A stretch of DNA of 64,000 nt from assembly GCA_022579005.1 (NCBI GenBank), contig MU401576.1, positions 48,579-112,578 of the forward strand, given 5' to 3'. Below the pieces are notes generated by a model. The model saw only the letters and a program-made list of their open reading frames with translations. It had not been told where the DNA came from and made no database searches. The translations under genes and the position numbers were made by a program. Source of the stretch: Poronia punctata (Eukaryota; Ascomycota; Sordariomycetes; Xylariales; Xylariaceae). Below, piece by piece: positions 47,947 through 60,600 of this stretch (positions are counted from its first letter, which is position 1; each line of letters opens with the position of its first letter).

Positions 47947-50900
47947 TCATGGACCGGGTTACTTTACGAGGTAGACTAACTAACCTTGGACTTTACACGT
48001 ACGAGTACCTACGTACAGGTAGGTTAGATAGGTAGGTACATTATAATGAACCGTTATGTACAATTTACCCCAACCCTGCTGCGTCGTCACAAGATACAGT
48101 ACAGTCCACAGACGTCGCGCATCATCTTTTTTTGTCGATTTTTTCTAGTTCAACTGACTTGATTGCAACACCACACACTGTCATATCTCATCGGTCCTTG
48201 GATCTATGGGATAAATTGTCATAAGCTTGAACTTGAGAAAGGGAAATGAAAAGGTTCGTTTAAAGAAAGATAGGGGGTTAGTCTAGATAGGTAAGTACTT
48301 ACATACTTAATATGGTACGAGAGTACGCAACCTTGTAAGTTGTGAGGGGTAAGGAGCAAAGCACGAGTAGGGAGAAGCCCCCCCCCCCCCCCCCACCCCT
48401 CACCACCCCCGCGAAGCTCGCTCGCTATGTATGAGGTAAGTAGCTAGCTTTACCTGATTTCTAGCTTGTAGAGATGCGGTGATGTAGCCCGTGGAAAGTC
48501 TATAGCAACTTATACACGTACATGATCACATGGGCTTTTTTGTCTATAAGAGCTGGATTTGGATTGATGATACGCGCATGTAGGGTGTCGTATTCCCTTC
48601 TTTCCAACACATCCTCAGACTAATATAAGAAGTAGGTAGATATAAATTGGAACTACATTGGACGGGGAGATATCTTGGGGGGGAACTTAACTGTACTATG
48701 TATCTGTGCAAGGAACCTGTAAGAAAGGTACGTACATGCGTATATGTATGTAAGACGGAGATGCCCGCCTAATCTGAGTTGACCTGAAAGCTAAATTGTA
48801 ATGTAGCTTACCTTTCTGGCACGTTACACGTCTCCAACCAAAAGGACATTGCCATTTCCTGGTAACAAACGTAACATAGGTGAAATGTGTAGTATCCTTC
48901 TTGTTTTTCGTTTGGTTGATATCTGTGGTACGAGTTTGGCACGAAGTGAAAGAAAAACAACAGTGACAAAAGACACCATAAGTAAGCGAACGGTTTTAAG
49001 AGGTTGCGTTGCTTTCCTCTTTGGCTTCTGCCGGTATTTGAACACCGTAAGACGAGTGCCGAGGTCGCGTCAGCAGCCTCGCTTATTATCAGCTCTAACT
49101 CTCCAGCTGCACCACACGGCACAGAAGAGCAGTTAAAGATATTAGTAGAAAACCTCAGGCAGCTAAGTATGGTGTTCCTCTTTCTCCGACGAAGCGATAT
49201 TATGTGAAAGCGAATACCCTCCCTGTCGCCGAGCAGCAGAGGGACCTTTGACTTTTCCCATCGGAAGGTAACAGGACACGGGGATATACGCATCCGAGAA
49301 GGCTAACAGGATTCAACATCCCTTCCCGTTTTCTCCTCCGATTCTTAGGTTTCACAGTGATATATTGCTCGCCCCTTTTATGGGCTGCCCCTAGCCGGTT
49401 GCATTATTAGTAGTACTTGCTAATCTCACAGAGACCGAGCAGGAAAGAGATAAAAGGCGATCCCGGCTCAGGGGCAACATGTACAGCTGGAAACCACTCT
49501 CGATCATGTGATTCTGTATCTGCTAATTCCAACGCTTGTCTCCCCACTGCGGTCGAGGGCGCCCCCGCGGGTACGCGAGGGGTGAGACAGCGCGCGTCGC
49601 GTCGGCTTCGCTTAAGAGCATATGCCGACGATATCCCTGGCGGCTACAGGAGTTTATTTCGAAGGATCAATAGGGGGAAGCTAGTCGATGTCTTGCCGCA
49701 TAGGATCTGTACTAAAAGTACGGCATATCCGGACTGCCTGGTTTGCTTCGTCTACTCTGAGGTCATCTTGCTCCGGCGTACATCGATAGGCTTAGCAGCT
49801 TAGGACCCCTGTGCCCGTCTATGGGGGGGACGCGGCGGTTTGAAGCAGCAGTGGCAGCGGTAGCCTGGCACTTTCTCGGGTGCTTTGCCTTCAGCTTCAC
49901 TGCGCCGACGTTGGGCCGAATCCCGTCCGCTGGGCTGTTGACGGTGAAAAGGTGAGCAGGAGAAGGTAGACCCCGTCTGAAAGCCCCTTGCCTAGTCTAC
50001 TTGTGTCAGTCCGACATCCCACGTCTCGGTGAGTTGACTAGGTATGTAATGAGAATAAGGGGGGAGCTTATTCGGTAAAGAATGACAATTGACCTTTGGG
50101 GGGGGGGGGGGCTGGACCGCGCACCCCCCAGGATCGGGCGACAGCGGCAGCGGTAATAGCCATGGCAATAACAACAGCAAATATACCTTCTGTACGCTTT
50201 TTAATAGATTGTGGGGCCATCCTTCAGACGCATAAAGGAGGAGTGCCGGCGGAGCCATATGCGTAGATTTGCACGACTTTGTCTGCCTGCGACTCCATGG
50301 TACACTACTCGTAGACCACTGTCGAGAGCCTGCCCACACAAAAACATACAACTTTACACAAGGCGATTGAAGGAAGAAAAGATATCGAGTTATGTGATTG
50401 TTGGTGGCATAAAATGGGGTTTTTGTTTTGCAAACTGATATACTTGCCGTGTTACACCAAGGCAGAAGACTGACAACTTGGTAATTTGTGGGGGTAGAGA
50501 CTTCGGCGCTCAACGTTAAAAGTGCATCGCAACTAGGATTGGATGAGCTATGGCCAGGATGAGTTCAAGTCCATATCGATTGAGTCGAAATGAAAGAATA
50601 CGAAAGTGTCAACTACTTGGTCGCCGGCCCCTGGCGTGCGAATAGGATTCCATTGTTCTGAGTTCTGACTGGAGTTGGAGATTGTCGATGGGTGGCATTG
50701 GAACCTGGCAGTGGCAGACCTACTGAATGATTAGGGATTGCGTTTACGACGAATGTTTCTCGTCGCCTGTCGTAATCTTTGCTGTCCTTGCACGTGCAGC
50801 ATACCGAGTATGTACTCGTAGCAAGTGACGAGGTAGGTGATAAATCACGAACATGGCGGAACAGGCCGCGCGGGGAGGAGCGCCTTTGCTTTGCTGAGGG

Positions 50901-53900
50901 GTACCTTTCTAGCGTTGCATATTTGAATGGCTTATCAGATTGACACCCTCCCAGCGGCTCTTAGCTACAGACTACAGTAAAAGTTGTTAGTTCTCCGATG
51001 CAAGTGTCCCCCCTTCTTGAATGCGATTGACACAGACAACCATCGTTTTGGGGGTTTATGACCGTGAGCCGTGAGCCGTGAGCTGTGACCTCCGAGCCTA
51101 GAGCCCGGTCGAGCTACGGTCATTGTCACCTCCAGACCATCCAGATCGGAGGGGGGGTGGCAAAATCGGGATCTTGTTAACGAACTCCACACCTGTCCCA
51201 TCTTTGGTTACTGTTACATGCTCAGCTCGATACCCTGGCAAAAGACACCGCATAACACCTACCTTTGCTGTTACATTGCAGGCTTACCAGCTTCCAGGGG
51301 CCCTTTATGCAGGTCTGTGATGTGAGTCTTCTCTTCTCCAGTCACTACAGTTGCTTCTGCGGAAGATAGCCGCTACCGATTGGATTTCTTGGGCCCCATC
51401 CCACTCCCTGGAGGGAGCCGGGCATCCAAGCACGACTCGTACGACGCCCCGGCACACCTCGGGCCAAGGAACCCCACGTCCGGGGAGCTCGTTGCTCGTT
51501 TACGAAGCGCGCAGGACTGAACATGGGGATGGCATTGGGATGGGCCCGGTCGGCATGGGATTGGGGGTCACATCGTGACAAGAGTTCGCTCTGGCAGCAT
51601 AGAAGGCCACTGACCATGTTCAACTAGCGAGGCCTGTCGGCTTGTCAACATACTACTTTTGGTCTGACTGGCATTTCTGGAAGCCTCTAGGTTAAATGCG
51701 ACCGTGCAGGGACTGGCGACGCAGTCTATCAGGGTCAATATAGAATTGGTTGTAACCGACCGACCGTAGAGTCAAGAGATTGCGACAAACGTAGTGAACC
51801 GTGGTTTGCCGGATACTTGCCGCTTGTGCTACGGAGACACGACTGACAGCACCCAATGGCAAACCGCCGGCGCTGGAGAGATAACAACATGGCCGGATAC
51901 CCCTTTGCAACTTTTGAACATACTCATTCTTAGCGACGTTGCGATTATGGTACCTCGACCCCTAGACGTGTCAGCTTGATCTACACAAAGGTTACGTATA
52001 AACACCACCGTTATCGCAGCAACTATTACATCTCCAACAACACAAGCTACTGAATCCGGTGGACCGCCATCCCTGAAGTTCATGTCCTGGTCCATTGACC
52101 AAGGCCTTGCCAATAGTGAAGCCCGAGAAGTTGGACGAAGAAGCTTTCTTCTCACGATCGCCCGAGAGCATTGCATAACCGGCATATGCAGATACAATGC
52201 AGGTGCGGGGGGCTCGTTATCATTGCACCTAGGCACAGCTTCGAGATTTGATGTGTCAAGTGGCTGACGTCACCAAAACCGATATAATATGCTATAGTCG
52301 CAGTGTCGGCAGCCTGATTATTGAGTATCGTTCGCTTTGCTCTGGATCCAAAAAGGGTTGCCGATTGTGTATGTGGCTACTAAATACGCGGGTATCACTT
52401 ATTCCTGCACGTCCAGGGACCAGACCGGATAGTTAGCAGAGCCACACTTGCCTCATCGTGTCTAACCGACACAAGCGGATATCGTCCACGTCAGCCTTAG
52501 GTTAGGAGCCCAGGCCAACCTAAACCAGACAAACTTTGTAGTGGCGGCCAGAGCCCAGGTGGTCTGTCAAAGGCATCATCCCACCATCCGCCGTCCAGGA
52601 TAGGACTCTAACCCGTTCCTACCTTGGTGGCAAGGTCGCGAGGAGACGAACGGAAAGACACGGCTTCATGGTAGAAGGTAGGGCAGTTCGAGCCAAGACT
52701 ATCGACCGTTGGGTAATACTAGGTTACCTCGCTACTGTTGGAAACCGCTCAGAATGGAAAAGCACCACAAAGACGTTTGCAATTCACATATGTAATGCCC
52801 ACTCATGTACTCTTCTCGCCTGGGCTAACCCGTGGCAGTATATCGAGTAGCCATGGGGGTTCCAGGGAACGATAGTAGTTAGTACGGGGCTTAGAGACGA
52901 GGTCCTGGCGTCTCGATTGCGCCACGTGTGGCAACAGGTCTGTTGGGCGCAAGCTCGACAACCGAAGGCATGTGCTGATGGCCTGGGTCCTTCTGACAAT
53001 CATGTTGGCGCGAGAGCCGGCGCTGGTCTCTATGATTGGATCGCATCCACGCCGGTTGAAGTGCTCCGTTCAAGCGTGACTTCGTGCTTGGGGATCTAGA
53101 CTTCTGCGGAGATCATACCTCCCACCCCACTAGACCTTACGTTATAAGAACACAGTGAGGTGGGTTATTTCACGTGCTCCAGACAGATTCAAGATTGTTG
53201 GGGCTACTAGAAGCCTTGTCATGGTTCACTGGTGGCCGGCGTCACCCCTTTTGGGCATTGTGATACCGATCCAGATCTGCGTGGCCTCCTGGAGAAACAG
53301 ATATACGAATCGCAACATCATCCTGTACATGTCTCCTTGGGGCCGGGTATTTCAGTCAGATGTTGATGGCCGGCCTAGCACGCGGCATCTAGCTGGTTAA
53401 TACTGTCCGGCTGAGTTGGATAGTAAGAACGATGGATTTCATGGACTTGACATGAGTTTGGTCGAAGTCCAAGCGCGAGGGTGACGTTGGGACTGCCTTA
53501 GAGCCGGTACTGGTAAGGAAACTCCCTGACCAGTTCCTGCCGAGGAGAACTCACAATTACGTCGAGTAAACAGCACCTACTTGAAAGTTTCAGATAACAC
53601 AAACTTTCATGGAGAAAGAACAAACAAGAGTGAACTGTTATTGAATAGAAATTAAGTAGTTCATACGCGTAGATGTTCAGAGACGAAGCTATCGAAGGTG
53701 GGATGGTGGGATGAGCTGAGACAAAAACACCCTTGTAAAGATAAAGATAACAGTATTCCTTATCTTATCGTCCCTCCCAAAAATTCAGGTCCGCCGCAAC
53801 ACTTTATCGTTCTGCGATCGTGACGGGGACAGAACATCATACCTTGACCAAGTAACCTGCATTCGCCAATTTCGACCAGCAACCCGAGTGAAAAAGCCGA

Positions 53901-53973
53901 TTCAATAACCTAAAGACCAAATCCTACAAATCTCAAATCATCAGAAACAAACCCTCCATCCCCCCTTTCCAGA
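46864..53973. other. 7.1-kb gene-free interval with microsatellites
   Basis: It contains the 3' region of the transcription factor gene, an ATACAC-type repeat (about 47393-47428), a CA microsatellite, and C and G runs at 48378-48394 (17 C) and 50098-50111 (14 G). A 7-bp tandem GTGAGCC occurs three times near 51062-51085. The largest frames (48808-49293 minus, 49417-49803 plus, 49992-50513 minus, 51829-52236 minus) show no family motif or credible splicing, so I call no gene. Confidence 0.5.
47884..47944. repeat. (CA)n dinucleotide microsatellite, about 30 units
   Basis: A perfect 61-bp CA run. Open frames reading through it are poly-His/Thr artefacts. Confidence 0.95.
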
Positions 53974-54746
53974 ATGGGCCGAGAACTACAAAAGCGCAAG
54001 AGGCGCTCATCCCGCCCCGCCACCCGTCAACCCTCATCCAACAGATCCAAATTGACGAACCCGCTAGGAAACAGCATCGTAGCCCGGAACTGGTATGGCG
54101 ATCGCTGTCCTCTCTTAACTTTAACCAGTCTAACAATGCAACAACAAACAGGAACAAAAACGAAACAATGACGCAAAACTACCGTCGTCTAGGCCTCGTA
54201 TCCCGTCTTCGCGCACCCACAGGCGGCGCGGAACTACACACAAAACCCAACAGGGCCGTCGCTAAAAAGGCCAACAGCAGCAGCAAAGATAAAAAAGACC
54301 CGTTCGCCATCCATGTCACCCAGGGCGCTTCTGCCACCGCCGGGGAAGTAAAAGTCGAGCGGGACGAGACCGGTCGCATCATCCGCGTCATCAGCAGCGA
54401 GCGCAAGAAGTTTAATCCCCTGAATGATCCCCTAGTGGAGATAGAAACGGACTCGGAGGCTGGTGATGAAGGAGAAGAGGAGGACGCCGAGGAATGGGGC
54501 GGGTTCGAAGGTGAAGAAGAGCAAAACGAAATAGTACAACAGCTCGAGGGCGAGGCGAACCGGCCTGTAGAAAAGAAGCCGCGGACGCTGAGCCAGCGTG
54601 AGGCCGAATGGTTACAGTCGCTTGTGGACAAGCACGGCGATGATAGGGCCGCCATGGCGCGGGATCGCAAGTTGAATCCCATGCAGCAGACCGCGGCTGA
54701 TATTGCGCGGAGAATGAAGAAATGGAAGGGGGATGCCAAGAAATAG
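53974..54746 (+). CDS. NOP16: Nop16-type ribosome biogenesis protein (237 aa)
   Basis: Exons 53974-54092 and 54152-54746, joined across a 59-bp intron inside a Trp codon: VARN-W|NKNETMTQNYRRLGL. The start MGRELQKRKRRSS is the characteristic Nop16 beginning (MGRELQKKK in relatives), followed by NPLGNSIVARNW and QNYRRLGLVSRL, both conserved. The middle is acidic and disordered (about 105-145). The C-terminus has LSQREAEWLQSLVDKHGDDRAAMARDRKLNPMQQTAADIARRMKKW, the other conserved block. In yeast, Nop16 is a nucleolar component of 66S pre-60S particles. The length matches the family. It is convergent with the MARVEL protein gene, whose stop lies 453 bp downstream. Confidence 0.93.
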
Positions 54747-55199
54747 TATGTGGTTTACCTGTTGCGGCTACTATAAAATTGCATCGGACGGCGTTTGAGG
54801 CGTTCAGCGGACTTTTCAAAAAAATTCAATTTGAATCGAGGAGTCTTTCCGGCTCCTATTTGCCCTCCAACCCGTTCACATCATTGGATATGACTGACCA
54901 ATAACCGATCCTTATCCATTAAGTTTACAAAAACCACACCATCGTGATTCATTAGATGGAACCAACCAGGTCCAAATATTCCGTGGTATGAGTGTCAGTC
55001 TCGCGTCTTAGCAAAACTCATTTGGTATCTCCGTATCATGATGAAACAACATCCGGAACACCAACTAAACCGTAGCAAAAGCACGTAGACATCAGACAAA
55101 ATGGCTTTTTTACGCTCCGCCTGTAAACCTCGCTATGTCGACAAAACACTCGCTCGGATGTTAGCTAGCAGGTCTCGGAATGAACCGAGCGCTAGCTGT
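54747..55199. other. Convergent intergenic gap between NOP16 and the MARVEL protein gene
   Basis: 453 bp holding the 3' ends of two convergent genes. Nothing else is recognisable. Confidence 0.5.
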
Positions 55200-56205
55200 T
55201 TAGTGCAATGTCCTGTCGTAGTTCGCGCTAGGGAATTTCACCGGCTGCGCATCGTCATAGTCCTCGGCTGCTGGAGGCGCATAAATCTTGGGCCCGCTCG
55301 ACGAGGCAGCATACGGATCAGAGAAAGGGTCAGGATGAGGCGATGTGGAGTGCGTTCGGTAACTGTTATCGAAAGGGCTCTCGTGAGGAGCTGGCGACGT
55401 AGTATGGTGAGGCCGATACGACGTCTCGGTTTCGTACAAGGGCCGGGAACCAAGGGAGGAACCATAGGTATCTGGGTCGTAGGGTCGGTCATTATGCACA
55501 TCGTCGTGATGATCGTCCATGTTGACAGGAGCGTATGCTTCCTCGTCGTGAGGAGCCATCGAAAATGCAGCCTTGTCCGGGTCGATGTTCTCACTTCCGA
55601 TCCCTTCATAACCCGGCAGGTCGCCGTTATTTTGGTAATAGCGCAAAGTGAAAGCGCTGACGAGCGTGGAGAGAATCCAGGCCAGCCTGTGCACATAGCG
55701 TTAGGTGAAGAACTAGAGCCGCTGTCTTCGGAATGGATTCTTACATCTCAAAAAAAGCTACACCGACGATGGCTTTGCTCACAGCACAGGCCTTACCACA
55801 TGAATTTGCTGTGTTGTACGAAGCTTGGCTGGCAAATGCAGATAGCCAGAAAATGGCAAATATCGAGTCGACTACGAGCATAACATTGGGGTTGGCCACC
55901 TTCCGTGTGCGTTCGTATCTAGGTGCCAAAGCTAGATAAACCCAAGCTGGGATAGACAGAAAGCACTACCAGAGCGAGTGGTGGTTAGTAGCTGACACAA
56001 ACAAATACGCCGGCAAACTCTTATCTATACATACCAAACCAAACGGCCAGCCATTATTGCCATTTATTTTTGCGCGATCCGCTCTGAATAAAACAATCTC
56101 GAGGACAAATATAGCCAACGCTAGGATGACCTGAGCAATATGGAGGCCCAACTTGATATTGGGTATTTTATTCGGGTCAATGTTGAGCTTATCGGATAAC
56201 GCCAT
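55200..56205 (-). CDS. MARVEL-type four-helix membrane protein with acidic, disordered tail (292 aa)
   Basis: Minus-strand exons 56205-56035, 55965-55745 and 55686-55200; introns of 69 and 58 bp. Joins: NGWPFGL|CFLSIPAWVYLALAP and VGVAFFE-M|LAWILST. Hydrophobic segments lie at about residues 18-40, 58-72, 86-107 and 122-147, separated by short charged loops. Two cysteines (SCGKAC) lie in the second outer loop. This four-helix layout with FWLSAFAS after helix 3's start matches fungal MARVEL-domain proteins, which sit in plasma or endomembranes and shape membrane domains. The cytosolic tail (about 150-292) is rich in Asp, His, Pro, Ser and Tyr, with repeated DPF/DPY-like pieces, and is probably disordered and phosphorylated. 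The exact role is unknown. The start ATG is preceded by a long leader region. Confidence 0.85.
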
Positions 56206-57406
56206 GGTGTTCCAAGCACAAGTCTATGCGGAAGAACAAAAAGGAAGTCACGGGGGACGCCGTGTACTGTATTCCCCCTTGACCTCTATGATGAAGTGTC
56301 GATATTGCCTATCGATGAAGCGATATTGATTGTCGAAAAAGCTGCCGTAATGACGTTTGCGAACGTTCCCGGTCGGGCTGATACAATATTCGCGACTGCG
56401 TGGGATCCGTAGAAAGGGTCGAAATATGTCGTCGCTGGGGTGACGTGAGGGAAAGCGAGTGGAAGCGTCGCGCCGAAATGATTTGGGTTGTATTCGATGA
56501 TACACACTTCCCTTGTGAGTAGTAAAAGTGGAAGAATCTACAGAACAGTCGTCGATTTGTTCACTGGCAAGCTGTATGGATGTTACTGCCTATTTGACGG
56601 CCTGGATTTCTGGTTGGTTGATAGATGGAGAACACGCGTAATAAGGCAGCTTACAGCCTGTCGTTTTAAGTTAGTGGGCTGCAAAATACTATTTTTGGGC
56701 GCAACGGATAGCTGGGCCAACGGTCATTTGCAGAAAATCTTCCCCCAAACTTGAGGCACAGCCATTCAGATTTGACACATCTCGGCGCTAAGCCACGATA
56801 CATTAGGTAGCTTAAGTACGTAGAGCCACTCATAACCGCCCGGTCCGTACCTTATTGTTCAGCTAAACATGTAAATGACAACAGTAGAGCACAATACTAT
56901 TCTACTCACATTCTCCACGGTTTTACTGCCACGATGTATTGAGACTATTTTCATCGCTAATAATCTTCGTATCTCCCCAAGTTGTAGGTGCCGTAAACCA
57001 GTGCTCTAAAATGTCTGTGGGCCTTCTATTCCCGTATCCCCTTGCCAACCGTGACGTACCGAGAAGTGGCCTATGACGCAACATTTCTCGGCATTGAAAC
57101 GCAGTAACCACTTCTAGTATCAGGAGAGGAGCTCAAGCTTGATGGGTGCTCAGCTTGATGCATATATACTGGGTCCCTAGCTGCTTGCTTCAACTTATTC
57201 ACTTGATAAGTTTCGAACTCGACTACATTTATTACTTGCTTGAAGTTTTAGACAAGTAACAAGGTGTGGATCCGCTAGTTGCAAGGATAAGTAGACTATA
57301 TAGGATAAGGGTACTAATATATAAAAGATAATGTAAAATAATTAAAAGTAGGTATTAGGTATAGTATTTACTTATATTTTATATATTTTAAACTTTTAAA
57401 TACTTT
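56206..57406. other. Upstream region of the MARVEL gene and flank of the second LTR element
   Basis: No gene recognised. Base composition is ordinary until about 57290, then turns strongly A/T-rich for about 115 bp before the LTR begins at 57407. That fits either spread of RIP beyond the repeat or a further repeat fragment. Confidence 0.5.
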
Positions 57407-57634
57407 TTTTGCAGATATGAGAGCTTTAGTAAAAGGTGAATTAGTGCGCTTAACTTAGTATAAGCTATATTAGTTATATTGTAATAAACTATGTATTAAA
57501 AAAGAAAAATTTATATAACTATAATAGGATTAGAGATCTTGCTTTATAGTATACGCTTTTATAAAGCAGTGCTAACTAAAGCACGTAACCTTAATTATAA
57601 GGGTATTTTATTAAGTAGGTACCTTTTTACAATA
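57407..57634. repeat. Left LTR of the second element copy
   Basis: 228 bp, exactly the length of both LTRs of the first copy, starting TTTTGCAGATATGAG and ending at the ACAATA equivalent of the GACA terminus. Confidence 0.85.
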
Positions 57635-60600
57635 TACTTTTTAGCTTTTTTACTAGCTAAAGTAGTAAAGTTGTTTTATATAAATAAAATATAAGTAGTA
57701 GCTATAAGGTTTGCACTTAAACTTTTTATATTAAGTTTTTATTTAAAGTACTTTTTATATAGTATATAGGAGTTTTAATATTTTAAATACTTATATTTAA
57801 AGGTATTTGTAACTATTATTAGCTTTTATTTTATTAAGTGCTAACTTTTAAATTTTTTAATTAAATTTTTTAATTAAATTTTTTATATATTTTATACTTT
57901 TATTTTTTAGTATAGCTATAACTATACTTTTTGCTTTTTTTTTTTTTTAAGCTTTTAATATTACTTTAACTACTTTAAGTAAGGTTATTTTAGCTTTTTA
58001 CTGCTTTTATTAATTTTTTTATAGCTAATAGCATTAGTATAGCTATTAAAATAATAAAAAAAAAGCTTTTTTAAACTTTTAGTATGTTTTTTAAGTTTTT
58101 TTCTAGCGCTTTTTATATTTTAATATAGTTAGCTAACTATTTATTTTTTAGTTTTATTACTATATTTTTATAGCTATATATAAATTTTTAGCATATTAAA
58201 TATACTTTTATATATTTTAAACTTATGCTAATTACTTTAGTATAGTTTAAAATTAATATTAAAGCTACTTAGTTTAAAGTAAATTTAAGCTTTTTAAATA
58301 TTTTTTTATTATTTAACTTAATATTTAATAAGCTGTTTTATTTTTTTATTAAAAAACGTTAATAAGCTTGTATTAAATAACTTTTTAAAAATCTTAATAT
58401 AGATAATTTTATTATAACTATAAAGCAATAATATATATATTATTTTTTTATTTTTAAAGCTTTTATAAGCTTATTTAGTATATAAAAACAATTTTGTTTT
58501 TATTTAAGCTTTTTTTAACTTTAATAGCTAATATAATAATAATTTTATGCTGTTTTTTGCTAAAGTCTTATTTATTAACTTATATAATAATTTTATTACT
58601 TTTATAGCTATAAAAAAGAAAATAGATTTTTTAACTAAAAGAAATCTAGTTATAGCTTAAATATTTATATTTAAAGCTTACTTAATAGCTTTAAATAAAT
58701 TTTATAATGCTTATTTAATTAAATTAAATACTTTTTTAAATGTTTAAAAAAAAGCTAAAAAAGCTAAAAATATAAAAAAAAAGCTAATAAAGCTTAAAAA
58801 AAAGCTTTAAATAAATAAGCTTAACTTAAAGCTAAATAAAAAGTAAATAAAGTAGTAAAAAAAGCTAAAGTAGTTATTATAGCTAATATAAAAGCAAAAA
58901 TAGTAAAGTTAGCTAAAAAAGCTAAAGCTAAAAAAGCTAAAAATGCTAAAAAAAAAGCTTTAGTTTTTTTGTTTTTAATTTTTTAAAAGTGCTTTACTTT
59001 TAAAAGTATACTTTTTAGTATAAAAAAGGTTTTTTTTTAGCTAATATTATTAATGCTAGTAAGCTTAAAAAGCTTGCTAAAATAAAGCAAGTTTTTATAT
59101 TTACTTTTTTTATTTTTACTAAAGCTTTTTTTAAACATATTTTACTACTTAATATTATTGCTTAAGCTTTTTTTAATAGTTTTGCTACTTTTATATTATT
59201 TAAATTTTTGCTTTTAAAGTTGCTTACTTTTAATAAAAATAATATTTTAGCGCGTACTAGTTATACTATTTTTAATTTTAAAGCTTTTTTTAGTAAAATT
59301 AATACTTTTAATATTTTAACTTTAAGTAGTTTATTTTGTAGTAAAAAAAGCTTAAGCTTTTAAAAAAGTAAAAAATTTAGTAGTTATAAAGCTAATGCTT
59401 TTTTTATAAGCTTTAGTAATAAAAGTAATACTTTTATTATTTTTATTAATAGTTTTTATTATGCTTTTAAAAAAGTTATTAATGCTTTTTTATTTATACT
59501 AACAACTTTTACTTTTAGCTTAAAGCTAATAAAAACGCTTAAGTTTAGTATTTTTAAAGCTAAACTTAATTTTATATTTTAAAGTTTACTTTATAATAAA
59601 ATTTAAAGTAAAATAATTAATAGCTTTTTTAGTTTACTTAATAATAAAAAACATATTAAAACTAATTTATATAGTATTTTTTGCTAAGCTTATAATTATA
59701 CTTTTATAACTAGTTTAAATAAACATTTTTAATATTAAAATATTTAAAAAAGTTTAACTTAATATTTTAAGTATATTAAAAAGCATTTTTATTTTTTTTT
59801 ATAAATTACTTTAAAGCTTTTAACTTATATTTTTTAAGCTTGCTAACTATATTTAATAAAAAGCTTTATATTATTTTTTTTACTATATAATATATAAATA
59901 TAGTTAAAAAGTAAAAAGATTTAAAAGTAAAGCTTTTTTTTTTATACTTTTAATAAATTTATAAAGCTAATAGCGTTATTTTATAGCTTATTAAAAAGCT
60001 TTGCTTTGCTTTAAAAGTTGCTATATACTTTTTAAAAACTAAATTTATTATAGCTTATGCTTTAAATATAATTATTATTAATAATTATGTTTATTATAAT
60101 AAAAAATTACTTTTTTTTTATATTGCTTAAACTTTTTATAAAAAAGTGCTAGACTTTTTAAATTTAGGCAATTTAATTATAAGTTTAGTTGCTAGTACTT
60201 AAAAAGCTTAAGCTTTACTTATTTTAGCTTTTTAAGTTATTACTCTAGCTTTAGCCTTTGTTATTATTATTTTTATACTTATTTTGCTTTTTATTTTAGC
60301 TATAGCTTTTATTATTATTTTATAAAGTTAAACTATTTTTTTTAAGCTTGCTTGTTTTTTTATTTGTTTTTTTTATAGTTTATTTAAAAAGCTGCCTAAG
60401 GCACTTTTATATTATTTTTTTTATTTACGCTTTTTAAATAATAAGTTTAAGCTTATGTTTTTACTTAGTTAGTAGTAAAAGTAATAAGTAAATAAGGTTT
60501 TTTTTAGTAGCATAGTTACTATAGCTTAATAGCTTTAAGTATTTATTAACTTAAGCTTTTTTTTTTTTAACTATTTTAAGTAGTTAGTGTTTTAAAAATT

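Noticed and set aside
47796..48035. Open frame across the CA repeat
   Set aside because: Its length comes from the microsatellite, which is stop-free in this frame and codes only His/Thr repeats.
49417..49803. 128-codon open frame, plus strand
   Set aside because: Arg/Ser-rich with no recognisable domain and no partner exons; opposed by equally long random frames nearby.
51829..52236. 135-codon open frame, minus strand
   Set aside because: No motif recognised and codon use looks random; insufficient to call a gene.
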